37,162 bases of DNA, taken from IMG/VR virus record IMGVR_UViG_3300035670_000670, positions 1 through 37,162 of that record, one strand, 5' to 3'. Source of the DNA: a virus. A model generated the notes under the pieces. It searched no databases. It had not been told where the DNA came from and saw only the letters and a list, made by a program, of their open reading frames with translations. Below, one piece after another: positions 1 to 7,962 of the stretch (position 1 is its first letter; each line of letters opens with the position of its first letter). The translations under genes and the position numbers were made by a program.

Positions 1-442
1 AGGCGCTGGTGGCGGTGCTGGTGATTTTTTGCCCATACCTCGGCTCCAAGAAACGACACTTGTCAGGTGTCTGCGTCATCAAAACAATATCCCCAGAATC
101 ATGCGCGGCATCTTTAATTCGCGCTTCCTCCGAGAATCCCATCTTGCTGACCAAAGCGAGCGCCCGGGTATGGTTGCTGCTAATTGGCCCTATTATCTTA
201 TCAACTCCTGCGACGTTGTACGCATAATCGTACACAGCCGCCATGTATGTCGGGGTGACCCGTTCCCACGCTATGTGGCAAACAACTGATCGCCCGTTCC
301 AATTCTCGTAAACCGTTCCGGCAACTAGCTTGCCGTCACGCTCAAGCCCGATGGCAACCGACCGATTAGGGTCAAACGCCCCTTCGGTCTGCGCCGTGAC
401 CCATGCCCCAACGTGGGGGCCGCTTACGATGCGCCAGCCCAT
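1..442 (-). CDS. GNAT-like acetyltransferase, left-end copy (lacks only its stop codon)
   Basis: The frame is open from the ATG at 440-442 to the window edge. By comparison with the copy at 35538-35981, only the first two bases of the TGA stop fall outside. The product is about 147 residues. The C-terminal stretch GPISSNHTRALALVSKMGF resembles the acetyl-CoA/C-terminal region of GNAT N-acetyltransferases (Asn, then a helix, then GF). I chose MGWRIV as the start because it overlaps the end of the tail hub gene by 19 bases, as expected in this compact operon. About 17 bases differ from the other copy, and every difference I translated is synonymous. Substrate unknown. Family assignment is by motif only. 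Confidence 0.7.
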   Translation of the reverse strand, partial: MGWRIVSGPHVGAWVTAQTEGAFDPNRSVAIGLERDGKLVAGTVYENWNGRSVVCHIAWERVTPTYMAAVYDYAYNVAGVDKIIGPISSNHTRALALVSKMGFSEEARIKDAAHDSGDIVLMTQTPDKCRFLEPRYGQKITSTATSA

Positions 443-1623
443 CCGAGTTGGTACACCACATCGGTTGATGCCCATTCCAAGGTCACGTTGCGGCTTGCGC
501 TGTTAAAAACCAGACCGCCGCAGTAGCCGATACCTTGGATGCCCACAAAGTTGTTGGTGATGATCAAATCAGCACCCCAAACCGCCTGATTCCACAGGCC
601 AACGTCCCACAAACCGTACTGCGTGGCGATAAACGACAGCGCACCAAGGTCGGCGTTGGTCTGGAAATCCACGTTCATGCCGATATTGATGGTCGGCTGG
701 CCGTTGCTATAGATGGTCGGGCGGGCGCGGGTGAAATACTTGATGACGCCTCGCGTCTCAAAGTAGTTAAACGCTTGCAGCGCACGGGTGTTGATGTCTA
801 ACCCGTTGTCGTTGTAACCCGCCGTGCCTGATCCGCTTGTCCAACACTCGGCTACATAGCCGTCGCCGCCGAAATACGGTTTGTCGTTGAGCAGCGCAAA
901 GCAGTTAGCGTTCCAGCCGGTAAACCGGCACCACGCTTTCGTAATGTTGTTCATCACAAACTGCTCTTGTGCGCCTACCGACACCGGCACGTTGACCATC
1001 AAAGCGTTGTTGAGCGGGTTGTAGAGCAATCCCCACCCAAAAGTGTTCTTGTACTGCCGCGCTGCCGCCGCAAAAGCGCCCTGTATCTTGTCCGACAACG
1101 ATACTTGCGGGTCAAGGCGCGACGATTGCAGCGCCGAGGCAAACGGGATCAGCCCGTCCAGCGTCAAAATCAGCAAATCACCGCCGTATTTCTGCAAGCA
1201 ACGGCGAGAAATGGGCGAACCGATAATCCAGACACCAATAAGCGCCCATGTGGAGGCGCTGGAAGGGTCGGTGCCGCGATAAACGATGACCTCGCCCTGA
1301 TCGGTAACAAAAACAAGGTTGTCGTCAACGCCGTAACCCGCGTCAATTGTCCATGCCGCCATCGCCACAATGGTGCCGCCCAAATGCGCGACCGAGGACA
1401 GGTCAAGGACGTTAGCCGCACCGCCAACCGAGGCAGTCGGCAAATACCACGCCTTGAGCGAGTCCTTTTGCACAAACCACATTCTGTTTTTGAACAGGGT
1501 GGGGGCAAAAAGACTGGTTGTAGTGACGCCCGTAATGGCTGGCGTGGAGGCTCCGTCAATCGGCGTCCACGTTGTGCCGTCAAACAACAGCGGTTTGTCT
1601 ACACCGTTGGCAGCGTACATATA
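1..1623. repeat. left member of the divergent end-to-end repeat
   Basis: Base n here matches base n+35539. The first about 120 bases are identical; differences then rise to a few per cent through the GNAT gene and to clearly more in the hub gene. There is no net insertion or deletion. The same reading frames are intact in both copies. Confidence 0.92.
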
Positions 1624-2001
1624 ACCGCCAGCTGCGGTCGTGATATTGGTGGCTTCCCATCGGCTGTTGCCAAGCCCTGTGACCTTGGCCGCGCCAACTG
1701 CGCCTGCGGTTGTAACTTCGTAAATGTTGCCACCAACAACAGCAAACATTTTGTCGTTGGTGCCTGCGTTGTAAACGAGCAGGCTTTCTACCTGCCCCGT
1801 CATGCCGGTGGCGTGCCTTACATAGCCACCACGAATAGACACGCTAGAAACGCCGGGGAACAAGTTATCTAACGTAACCGCATCGGTCGGGGCCATGTTG
1901 GCAAGCGAATCGCGGGCGTTCCACCCGCCAACAGGAGCGGGCAGAGAGGCGACGTTGTTTGTCGTCCTCTGGATTAGCCTTCTGCGAGTAGGCGACGCCA
2001 T
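424..2001 (-). CDS. tail hub / DNA-stabilisation protein, P22 gp10-like (left-end copy)
   Basis: This 525-residue protein is rich in beta strands, with many short repeats of the kind NxxYEVTTAG, KPLLFDGTTWTPI and DKPYFGGDGYVAE, as in propeller-like phage hub proteins. Length, composition and position directly after the gp4-like adaptor match the P22 gp10 type of packaged-DNA stabilisation or hub protein that closes the portal channel and holds the tail. Its ATG shares one base with the TAA stop of the upstream gene (TAATG), indicating translational coupling. A second, about 89% identical copy begins at the right end of the window (35963-37162). The gp10 assignment rests on context and fold impression, not on a catalytic motif. 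Confidence 0.75.
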   Translation of the reverse strand: MASPTRRRLIQRTTNNVASLPAPVGGWNARDSLANMAPTDAVTLDNLFPGVSSVSIRGGYVRHATGMTGQVESLLVYNAGTNDKMFAVVGGNIYEVTTAGAVGAAKVTGLGNSRWEATNITTAAGGYMYAANGVDKPLLFDGTTWTPIDGASTPAITGVTTTSLFAPTLFKNRMWFVQKDSLKAWYLPTASVGGAANVLDLSSVAHLGGTIVAMAAWTIDAGYGVDDNLVFVTDQGEVIVYRGTDPSSASTWALIGVWIIGSPISRRCLQKYGGDLLILTLDGLIPFASALQSSRLDPQVSLSDKIQGAFAAAARQYKNTFGWGLLYNPLNNALMVNVPVSVGAQEQFVMNNITKAWCRFTGWNANCFALLNDKPYFGGDGYVAECWTSGSGTAGYNDNGLDINTRALQAFNYFETRGVIKYFTRARPTIYSNGQPTINIGMNVDFQTNADLGALSFIATQYGLWDVGLWNQAVWGADLIITNNFVGIQGIGYCGGLVFNSASRNVTLEWASTDVVYQLGWAGAS

Positions 2002-2912
2002 TACTGGCTGTCCGTGCCGTAGCCGCTGTCAGGGATGTTGTCGTAGCCGATCAACACCGTACCCGGGCGCGGGGCAAACGAGAGGTTGGCCGCTGCCACA
2101 TCCTGCGCCACCGCTGTCTCAAACTCTAGGAGGTAGTCGCGGTAGAGCGCGGTCGTGTCAAAGCCCTTTGCCTCAAAGTATTTGAGTTTGGTGCCAAGCA
2201 CCATGAGGCGGTCGGGATATACGCAGGTGTCGTCGTCAGCGGTAAAACTGTTTTTGGGCGTACCGTCTGCCGCTTCTGCCCAACCCTTACTGCGGTACTC
2301 AAAGCCGAGCAACTCGCCACCGTTCATACCCGGCCAAATCTGGAAGTATTTGCCGAGCAAACGCCAGCGGATACGTGGGCCGGTGCTAATGTAACCCGAG
2401 AGCAGCCATTCCCATTGCTGCGGCGACTCGGGGCCGAGCATTTCCCAACGCTTGCTCTTGTCCCAATGGGTGCGGTTGACCGTGCTGTAGTAGTCAGGCG
2501 GTAAGCCGTATTTCACCTTTTGGAAGATGACCTGTGCATCAACTTGCGTGGAAGTAACTTCGTAGTTCAGCGTGACGCTAGTCGGGCCAACGCTGGTGAT
2601 ATACGTGGCGTTCGGAATGCCATTGCCCTGCACCTGATACGTCGTATCTAATCCCGTCGTTGACGCAAGGCCGGTGATCGCCGCCACACCATTAACCCAC
2701 GAACCTGTAGCGGTCGTGGCTTCGGTGTAAAACGTGTATTGACGCGTCAGCTCTCGCCAGTCAGCACGACGGAGCAACTCATAGCCACAGGCGTTCATCA
2801 ACGCGAGCAGCTGCACAACGTCTTGGCTGTTATTGCCAGCGACAGTTGAGGGGGTCGGAATGCCTAACTCGTTGGTGCATTCCTGTATGAGTTCCACCAT
2901 CGTGCTGCCCAT
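2001..2912 (-). CDS. head-to-tail adaptor, P22 gp4-like tail accessory factor
   Basis: The 303-residue protein has an N-terminus of the form MVELIQECTNELGI, followed by LLRRADWRELTRQYTF. This is the pattern of podovirus head-tail connector (gp4-like) proteins, which bind below the portal ring. The middle (about residues 65-130) is a Thr/Val/Gly-rich beta insert, and the C-terminal half contains IRWRLLGKYFQIWP and FEYRSKGW. The start at 2912 has a clear GGAGG Shine-Dalgarno 7-8 bases upstream; an internal ATG at 2900 is less well placed. It lies between the AT-hook-like protein and the hub gene and is probably cotranslated with the latter. Assignment is by family resemblance plus position. Confidence 0.7.
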   Translation of the reverse strand: MGSTMVELIQECTNELGIPTPSTVAGNNSQDVVQLLALMNACGYELLRRADWRELTRQYTFYTEATTATGSWVNGVAAITGLASTTGLDTTYQVQGNGIPNATYITSVGPTSVTLNYEVTSTQVDAQVIFQKVKYGLPPDYYSTVNRTHWDKSKRWEMLGPESPQQWEWLLSGYISTGPRIRWRLLGKYFQIWPGMNGGELLGFEYRSKGWAEAADGTPKNSFTADDDTCVYPDRLMVLGTKLKYFEAKGFDTTALYRDYLLEFETAVAQDVAAANLSFAPRPGTVLIGYDNIPDSGYGTDSQ

Positions 2913-2913
2913 G

Positions 2914-3459
2914 CTATGCCTCCGCTAATTTAGGCGGCCTTCCACGACGCTTCGGCTCGTCGTTAAGCAATGCCGCCATTTGCGCTTGCAGTTCCGCAAG
3001 CTGCTTCTTGGTGTCCTCAAGTTCCGCGCTCGCTTCGGTGCGGTTCTTGCGGTTCAGATACAAACGCGCACGGTCGCGCAAGCCAATGCCACCCATGCCG
3101 ACGCGCTGCAACTGGGCGTCCGAGGCGAGGGCAAGCTGCTCCACCGTGACAAATTTGAGGATGTTCAACTCTGCGATCTGGTCGCGGTTAATTTCATCGG
3201 GAGCGTCTTTGTTCCATTGAGACAGCGGGGTGCCGATCTGCGAGGCTGCGCCCTCGTTTTGCTGCATCTGGTAGTACAGCCATTGGCGCGGGAAACGCTC
3301 TTTGTGATCGTCCCGTAGCGGCTGATCCAGAATGTTTGTCTTATCACCGGGGGCCATGATCCGCACGTAGGTCTTGCCTGCGTTCGGGCCTTCGTCACGG
3401 GTGTAAAACTCAACGTGCAGTTGGGCGTCGGCGTTGTTGATGTCGCTATCTAATGGCAT
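2914..3459 (-). CDS. conserved phage head/tail-region protein with AT-hook-like C-terminus
   Basis: I place the start at MPLDSD (3459) rather than at the longer frame opening, because AGGAG lies about 9 bases upstream. This gives 181 residues. The N-terminal half is mixed (HVEFYTRDEGPNAGKTYVR), the middle is helical, and residues about 135-165 form a coiled coil (ASAELEDTKKQLAELQAQM). The C-terminus KRRGRPPKLAEA contains the GRP core of an AT-hook, which suggests contact with DNA. It sits among virion morphogenesis genes. I do not recognise a specific function; a connector or DNA-contacting virion role is inference. Confidence 0.7.
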   Translation of the reverse strand: MPLDSDINNADAQLHVEFYTRDEGPNAGKTYVRIMAPGDKTNILDQPLRDDHKERFPRQWLYYQMQQNEGAASQIGTPLSQWNKDAPDEINRDQIAELNILKFVTVEQLALASDAQLQRVGMGGIGLRDRARLYLNRKNRTEASAELEDTKKQLAELQAQMAALLNDEPKRRGRPPKLAEA

Positions 3460-3479
3460 TGTCCTTGCTCCTGTGGGGA

Positions 3480-4307
3480 TTACAGGTTGTTGACCTGTGT
3501 TACGGTACAAATGACCGAGGGGATTGCGGGATAAACGCTTGTGGCGCTCGCCGCAAGTAAAACTACGTCTGCGTCATTACTCTCCCACATCAATTCTACA
3601 TAATTGGTGGGTTCAAGTTGGATGACAAAATTCCATGCCGCCACTAACTCCGCAGCAGTGCCTTGTATGACAACCCTGCTGGTGGTGTTTGGCACGTTGG
3701 TGCCGTTTTTGCGTAGCCAAATGTGAATGACTGCCGCTGCGCCAGAGGTTTTATCCAACTGCGCTGAAAATTGGACGTTATAAACGCCCTGATTGTCCAC
3801 CACGATGCGAGAGGTGGGCGAGCCAATACTGATGCCGTTTGCTGCGTCTGTCGTGTCAAACGTCATTGCCATCGCCTCGCCAACAGAGGTAACGGTTTGC
3901 GTCGTTGTGTCCGAAAACGCACCGTAATGCAGGATAGGAACCGAGCGGCCAAAGCCCTGCAATTCTTCCCACAGCGTATTGCTAACGGCAAAAAACATGG
4001 CCGAGCAGTCAGCGTTGATCGTGCCAAACCCAGCATTGTTGATGGTGTTGTTGGCGTTGTAGGGGTAGACCGTTAGCGGGTTTGCGCCGCCGTTCTTAAC
4101 GATAATGGTCGCGCCCATTTCAGCCTGCGGCAGTTTGACGCCCGCACCTGCGCCCGTCGTGGTGACGTTGGTGTAGACGTAGCTGATCTGCGTGGCATCG
4201 CCAGCCGAGGTGCCAGCGGCTACTGCCGAGGCATTACCGTCGCCGCAAATGCAAAGGGTTGATAGCGAGTTGACGCCCGACCCCAACACGCGGGATGGAA
4301 TTGCCAC
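3480..4307 (-). CDS. probable virion structural protein with beta-sandwich C-terminal domain
   Basis: This is a 275-residue protein with a GTG start. The start codon shares one base with the TAG stop of the upstream DUF115-like gene. The N-terminal half (about residues 1-125) is Gly/Ala/Thr-rich with alternating hydrophobic strands, including KLPQAEMGATIIVKNGG. The C-terminal half (about 135-275) has the strand pattern GVYNVQFSAQLDKTSG, then IHIWLRKNGTNVPNT, then WNFVIQLEPTNYVELMW. This pattern is common in phage particle proteins with a jelly-roll or C1q/TNF-like fold. Location between capsid and adaptor genes supports a head or tail surface role. The exact role is unknown. Confidence 0.6.
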   Translation of the reverse strand: MAIPSRVLGSGVNSLSTLCICGDGNASAVAAGTSAGDATQISYVYTNVTTTGAGAGVKLPQAEMGATIIVKNGGANPLTVYPYNANNTINNAGFGTINADCSAMFFAVSNTLWEELQGFGRSVPILHYGAFSDTTTQTVTSVGEAMAMTFDTTDAANGISIGSPTSRIVVDNQGVYNVQFSAQLDKTSGAAAVIHIWLRKNGTNVPNTTSRVVIQGTAAELVAAWNFVIQLEPTNYVELMWESNDADVVLLAASATSVYPAIPSVICTVTQVNNL

Positions 4308-5083
4308 TAGGCTGCCTCGTCCTTTTGGTTCCTGACTCGCATGATTTCTGCGATCAGGCCGGGGCCGCGGGCATCCACGTTGATGTCGCCCATCACCTCA
4401 AACAGTTTCTGGAATTCGTTGGCCTGCTGGGCCATTGCCATGTTGCAATTGAACTTCTTGCCGGTCGGGCCGCCTACGAAAACGTCAATAGATGGCCCGG
4501 TGTATTCCCCGGTAAACCGCTTCAGCCCATCGGCGCGGTTGCAGCTGTCGTACCCGTACAGCACAAAGTTGCGGAACCCGAGCAGATAACCAATGTTGAT
4601 GGCTCGCAGTCCCGAGGTTGTCCCGCCACCCACGGCGAGCTTGTTCGGGCCAATCGCCTGCATTTCTGGGCCGTCTGCCCACGAATGCCACAGCCATACG
4701 TTTTTGCCTTGCAGGTAATCAAACGTGACCGGCGGGCAGCGTGAGGCGACGAGGTACACGGTACGGTCGTTGGCCTTCTGGATGCCGCTGGTGCGGTCAC
4801 GCGGGTCAAGGTTGACCCACAAATCTGGTTGCACACCGTTATCGCAAAGGAAGTCATGCGCGGCTTTGATTGCCACAATGGGGCGGCCTGCGCGGCGGTG
4901 CGCTTTAATTTCGTCAATGTAATCAGGCATAGACCACCCACTCGCCACGCACACGAATGTTCCATCGTGCTTAATGGGAGTGGGGGTCAGTTCTGGAAGA
5001 TTACGAGCAAGAGCAGAGCGGATATTGGAGCAAAGCTCCTCTGCCGTCCCTGCCGCCTGCACCGTAATCTCCAGAGGTTGCAT
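4307..5083 (-). CDS. DUF115 / MptE-like Rossmann protein
   Basis: The 258-residue product starts at the ATG at 5083, four bases after the upstream stop. A longer frame begins with TTG at 5101 and is less likely. It shows the DUF115 pattern: a nucleotide-binding-like start FVCVASGWSMPDYIDEI, the strand PIVAIKAAHDFL, the acidic motif DLWVNLDPRDR, and the C-terminal motif GGGTTSGLRAINIGYLLG followed by FVLYGYDS. Relatives include archaeal 6-hydroxymethylpterin diphosphokinases (MptE) and flagellar glycosylation factors (Maf) that use activated sialic-type sugars. In the middle of head and tail genes, a sugar-transfer or nucleotide-substrate role is inference; the family call is fairly secure. 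Confidence 0.65.
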   Translation of the reverse strand: MQPLEITVQAAGTAEELCSNIRSALARNLPELTPTPIKHDGTFVCVASGWSMPDYIDEIKAHRRAGRPIVAIKAAHDFLCDNGVQPDLWVNLDPRDRTSGIQKANDRTVYLVASRCPPVTFDYLQGKNVWLWHSWADGPEMQAIGPNKLAVGGGTTSGLRAINIGYLLGFRNFVLYGYDSCNRADGLKRFTGEYTGPSIDVFVGGPTGKKFNCNMAMAQQANEFQKLFEVMGDINVDARGPGLIAEIMRVRNQKDEAA

Positions 5084-5087
5084 GGCT

Positions 5088-5564
5088 TTAGAACCCGACA
5101 ACGCCCGTGGCGATGTGCGGGTAGCCAGCGATGCAAGTCACCGCAGAGGCCGAAGCCGCCGAGGTGGTTGCAACAAGGCCAGCAACCAAACCGCCGGTCA
5201 CGGTTGCGTCGTCAAGGACGCCACCCGTGGCGGTGGTAAAGAGCGGGACGCTCGGCTCGCAAGCCGCCGCCACGTTCACGCGAGGCTTACCGCCCAACTG
5301 CACCCAGCCGTAAGAGGCAGAAGCAATGGACACCTGCGCGAACCCGACGGCCTTGGAGCCAGCCGAGTTGGTCGTGGTCAACGGCACAACGGTGTTGTTT
5401 ACGCGAACGGCAACCGCCGCGTAAGTCGCCACCGTGGAAGCCGCCTGCACATAAATAGCCTGACCGCCATCGTCAAGATTGACGACGGTGCCGACATTGA
5501 AGGCAGGCGACGTATCCGTGTAGCCGAGAGAAACGCCAATGAGATTTGAAGTAGAGACAGTCAT
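5088..5564 (-). CDS. small virion protein downstream of capsid, possible head decoration
   Basis: This is a 158-residue Ala/Val/Thr/Gly-rich protein predicted to be all beta. Examples are VRVNNTVVPLTTTNSAGSK and GFAQVSIASASYGWVQLGG. It follows the major capsid gene by 12 bases and has an AAGGAG Shine-Dalgarno ahead of its ATG. Small beta proteins in this position are often capsid-decorating or head-completion proteins. The Gly-Trp-Val-Gln segment with a following Cys-Glu-Pro resembles DUF2190-type capsid-associated proteins, but this match is only an impression. No enzymatic motifs are visible. Confidence 0.6.
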   Translation of the reverse strand: MTVSTSNLIGVSLGYTDTSPAFNVGTVVNLDDGGQAIYVQAASTVATYAAVAVRVNNTVVPLTTTNSAGSKAVGFAQVSIASASYGWVQLGGKPRVNVAAACEPSVPLFTTATGGVLDDATVTGGLVAGLVATTSAASASAVTCIAGYPHIATGVVGF

Positions 5565-5576
5565 TTGCGTTACTCC

Positions 5577-6601
5577 TTAAGCAATCAACACGCCTTGGAA
5601 CTGGCTGCCCGAGCAGGTCAAGTTACCTGCCCAGCCAATCAGTTTAACAATGGCGTCTTGGTTGACCGCCTGACGCTCGCCACCGATCGGAACAAAGTTA
5701 CGATCTTTGTGGGGACGGAACATCAGGTACTTGGTGTTGAGGAACCACATATGGTTCGCGTTGCCCGAGCCGCTGTTGTACGTGCTGGAACCGATACCAC
5801 CGTCCAACACAACGTCAGACGCCATACCGGCACCGTAGTACTTCAACGACGCGAAACCCGCGCCCGCCATGCCCGAACCACTCTCGGTAATACGCTGAAT
5901 CGCTTGGAGCGACTGCAAGTAGAAACGATAGTAGTTGTTGTCGGCCACGATCAGGTCAGGCTTGTCGGTTCCACGAACCAACTGCACCGCGAGGGCATCC
6001 ATGTAGCCTTGGATGGTCGTGCTGGAGACAGCGCCCGCACCACCGCCATCAGCGGCAGCCGAGAACTTCTTGCTCTGCCAGAACGTCCACACGGCGCGGT
6101 TATGCCGCCGTAGGTACCCGTGGTCGGGTCATCCGGCACAGCAGCAGCAAGACCCGTGAGGTTCTTACCCGCGTTGCCGGTGCCGTCGCCGTACAGGTCA
6201 CCGCTGATGCGGTTGGCCAGCTGGGCTTCGGCCACTTCCATGCGACCGTCAAGAAGGTCAATGATGGCCTCCTTACCCGAGTTCTGGATCATCTCCAGAC
6301 CCGAGATGGTCACCGCAGAAGCGTACTGCGTGATGGAGAACTGCGCCGAGCTAATCGGGCTGTTCTGACCCACGTTCAGCACTTCGTAACCCGAATAGCT
6401 GTTCGTGTTGTTCGTGGTCGGATCGGTGTACATGATTTCTTGCAAAATCACGTTACCGCCCGAGAACGTCTTGACGTTCCCACGCTCTTTAAGACGACGA
6501 AGCAACGCGTTGTTGTTCGTCACGTTATCAGCAAGCTCACCGCTACGGCTCTGGATTGTGGTAGCAATGATGTCGCTGATGCTTGAGTTGGCAAATGCCA
6601 T
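5577..6601 (-). pseudogene. major capsid protein, interrupted by a one-base frameshift
   Basis: Two overlapping minus-strand frames form one capsid gene. Frame one runs from the ATG at 6601 (MAFANSSISDIIATTIQSRSG) and stays sensible through TGTYGGI. Frame two is sensible from about VWTFWQSKKFS to the stop at 5577. Adding one A/T near 6100-6101 (plus-strand GGTTATGCC read as GGTTTATGCC) gives the continuous junction GGINRAVWTFWQSKK, a very typical phage capsid sequence. The repaired product is about 341 residues, a normal length. The start has AAGGAGT upstream. A capsid gene cannot be dispensable, so a sequencing or assembly indel is far more likely than a true pseudogene. Confidence 0.85.
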
Positions 6602-6624
6602 TTGATTACTCCTTCATCAGTTAA

Positions 6625-7614
6625 TTACAAACGCGTCTCTGTTTCGGAGAAAGCCTCCTCCAAGAGTGCGCGACGGTTTGCTGCCTTGGGAGCCGTGTTT
6701 GCGCCGGGTGTGGCACTTCTGACACTCACCGCTGCTGCGCGGGCAGATTTCGCTACCCGATTGGCTTCCTTCGCCTGCTTGGCAGCTTCTTCGGCTTGTT
6801 TGGCCTTCAAAGTCTGCTCAAAAAGGTTCGGGTCAAGCCGGATGGCCTTGTCATATGCTTCGTCCAACGTCTGTGCGACCCCGCTCTGTAGGAGTTGGAT
6901 CATCGTGGGTCGGACATCCTCAAAATGCTCGGCCTTCAAACTAAACTGGTTGATTTCGTTCAACAGGGTCTGATTTTCCATCATTTCCTGCTGCTGCTTC
7001 CAGCCCATGACTTCGCCACGGACTTGATTAAGCTCGTTCTGTAACTGCCACACCAGCGGGTCAACGCTGTTGGGCTGCATCGGCGCTGCGCCCGGTGCCT
7101 GCGGCTGCATTGCGCCGAGGTTGATACCGTAGCTCTGCGCCAACTGCATGAAATACTGCATTTTGGTTTGCGGGTCGCTGGTACGCAGCTTGTGATCTGC
7201 CTCCATCAACGCTGCAACTGCCTTTTCTGGCTGCAAACCTAGCCCTTGAATTGTGTTCATGTAGGGCTGGATGGCTTCCTGCATCGCATCGGCAAACTGC
7301 GCTTTGGAGAGCAGCGGTTCCACGCCCGCTCGCATCTGCTCCTCGCGCTGCCATGCGTATTCCTGCATCTTTGGGTCGGCTTTTGCCCAAATTTCGTGGT
7401 AATCCTTCTTCCACGAAGCCGGAGGACGCCGCCAAACAGGCGGTTCTTCTTCCTCAACCTCGGGTTGTGGTGCGGGTTTGGCAAATCGGCCTGATTCGTC
7501 GCGTGGTTTAGCCTCAATCGGCTCGCCACGCTCGGCAGCCTCTAGCTGCTCCTCTAGCAACGCCCTGCGGTCAATCGTTTCAGCCTGTGGGGCTTCCTGA
7601 TTCTCAACGTCCAT
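6625..7614 (-). CDS. scaffolding protein
   Basis: This is a 329-residue, highly charged helical protein placed between portal and capsid genes, the standard site of the internal scaffold. The N-terminus is acidic (PEVEEEEPPVWRRPPASWKK). The middle carries helices such as WAKADPKMQEYAWQREEQM. A Gln/Met/Pro-rich linker lies at about residues 165-185, and the C-terminal third is a Lys/Ala/Glu coiled coil (TLKAKQAEEAAKQAKEANR) ending in basic residues, as in scaffolds that bind the inner capsid face. No protease motif is seen. It presumably leaves the head or is degraded during maturation; this is known for the class, not shown here. Confidence 0.75.
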   Translation of the reverse strand: MDVENQEAPQAETIDRRALLEEQLEAAERGEPIEAKPRDESGRFAKPAPQPEVEEEEPPVWRRPPASWKKDYHEIWAKADPKMQEYAWQREEQMRAGVEPLLSKAQFADAMQEAIQPYMNTIQGLGLQPEKAVAALMEADHKLRTSDPQTKMQYFMQLAQSYGINLGAMQPQAPGAAPMQPNSVDPLVWQLQNELNQVRGEVMGWKQQQEMMENQTLLNEINQFSLKAEHFEDVRPTMIQLLQSGVAQTLDEAYDKAIRLDPNLFEQTLKAKQAEEAAKQAKEANRVAKSARAAAVSVRSATPGANTAPKAANRRALLEEAFSETETRL

Positions 7615-7962
7615 TTAGCCTCTCCTGTGGGGATTGGTGAAGTTCAACTCTTGGCGCAGCTGTCGGATGATCCGATCTGCCTGTTCATTGGTCATGCGCT
7701 TGTTAACCTCGTACTTGAGGCGTTCCAAACGCTCATTGCTCGGCTTCTCCCGCCGTATGTGTTTGGCGGGATCGTCGTTGCCCACCTCCTCACAGCCGTG
7801 CGCCTTCAAATGGCGGCGGTGCTGCGAGCGTGAGGTGATCATGCTGCCGTCAACCATGCTCTTGTATGGCTGGATGTCCGGCTGGATGTAGTGATATTGG
7901 CCCTTCTCGTCCTTGCGACGCTCTACAAACTCGCCGTCTACGAAAACATAAGTGCGTTTCAT
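7615..7962 (-). CDS. conserved phage protein of unknown function between portal and scaffold
   Basis: The 115-residue basic protein has the pattern VFVDGEFVERR at the N-terminus, then YIQPDIQPYKSMVDGSMI, then SRSQHRRHLKAHGCEEVGND. This layout recurs in small phage proteins encoded next to the portal. The Ser-x-His-x-x-His-x-x-x-His-x-Cys cluster could bind metal, but no classic zinc ribbon is complete. Its ATG overlaps the portal stop as ATGA, so it is probably translated by coupling. Function unknown; a role in head assembly is suggested only by position. Confidence 0.7.
   Translation of the reverse strand: MKRTYVFVDGEFVERRKDEKGQYHYIQPDIQPYKSMVDGSMITSRSQHRRHLKAHGCEEVGNDDPAKHIRREKPSNERLERLKYEVNKRMTNEQADRIIRQLRQELNFTNPHRRG

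Noticed and set aside
967-1872. A 301-residue plus-strand frame opposite the hub gene
   Set aside because: It is Arg/Gly/Cys-rich with no family match. The minus-strand hub protein is conserved between the two copies, whereas this frame is broken up in the right-end copy.
6085-6115. Programmed ribosomal frameshift in the capsid gene
   Set aside because: No slippery heptamer or downstream structure is evident, and the unshifted product would be a nonsense tail of about 50 residues. A one-base indel explains it better.
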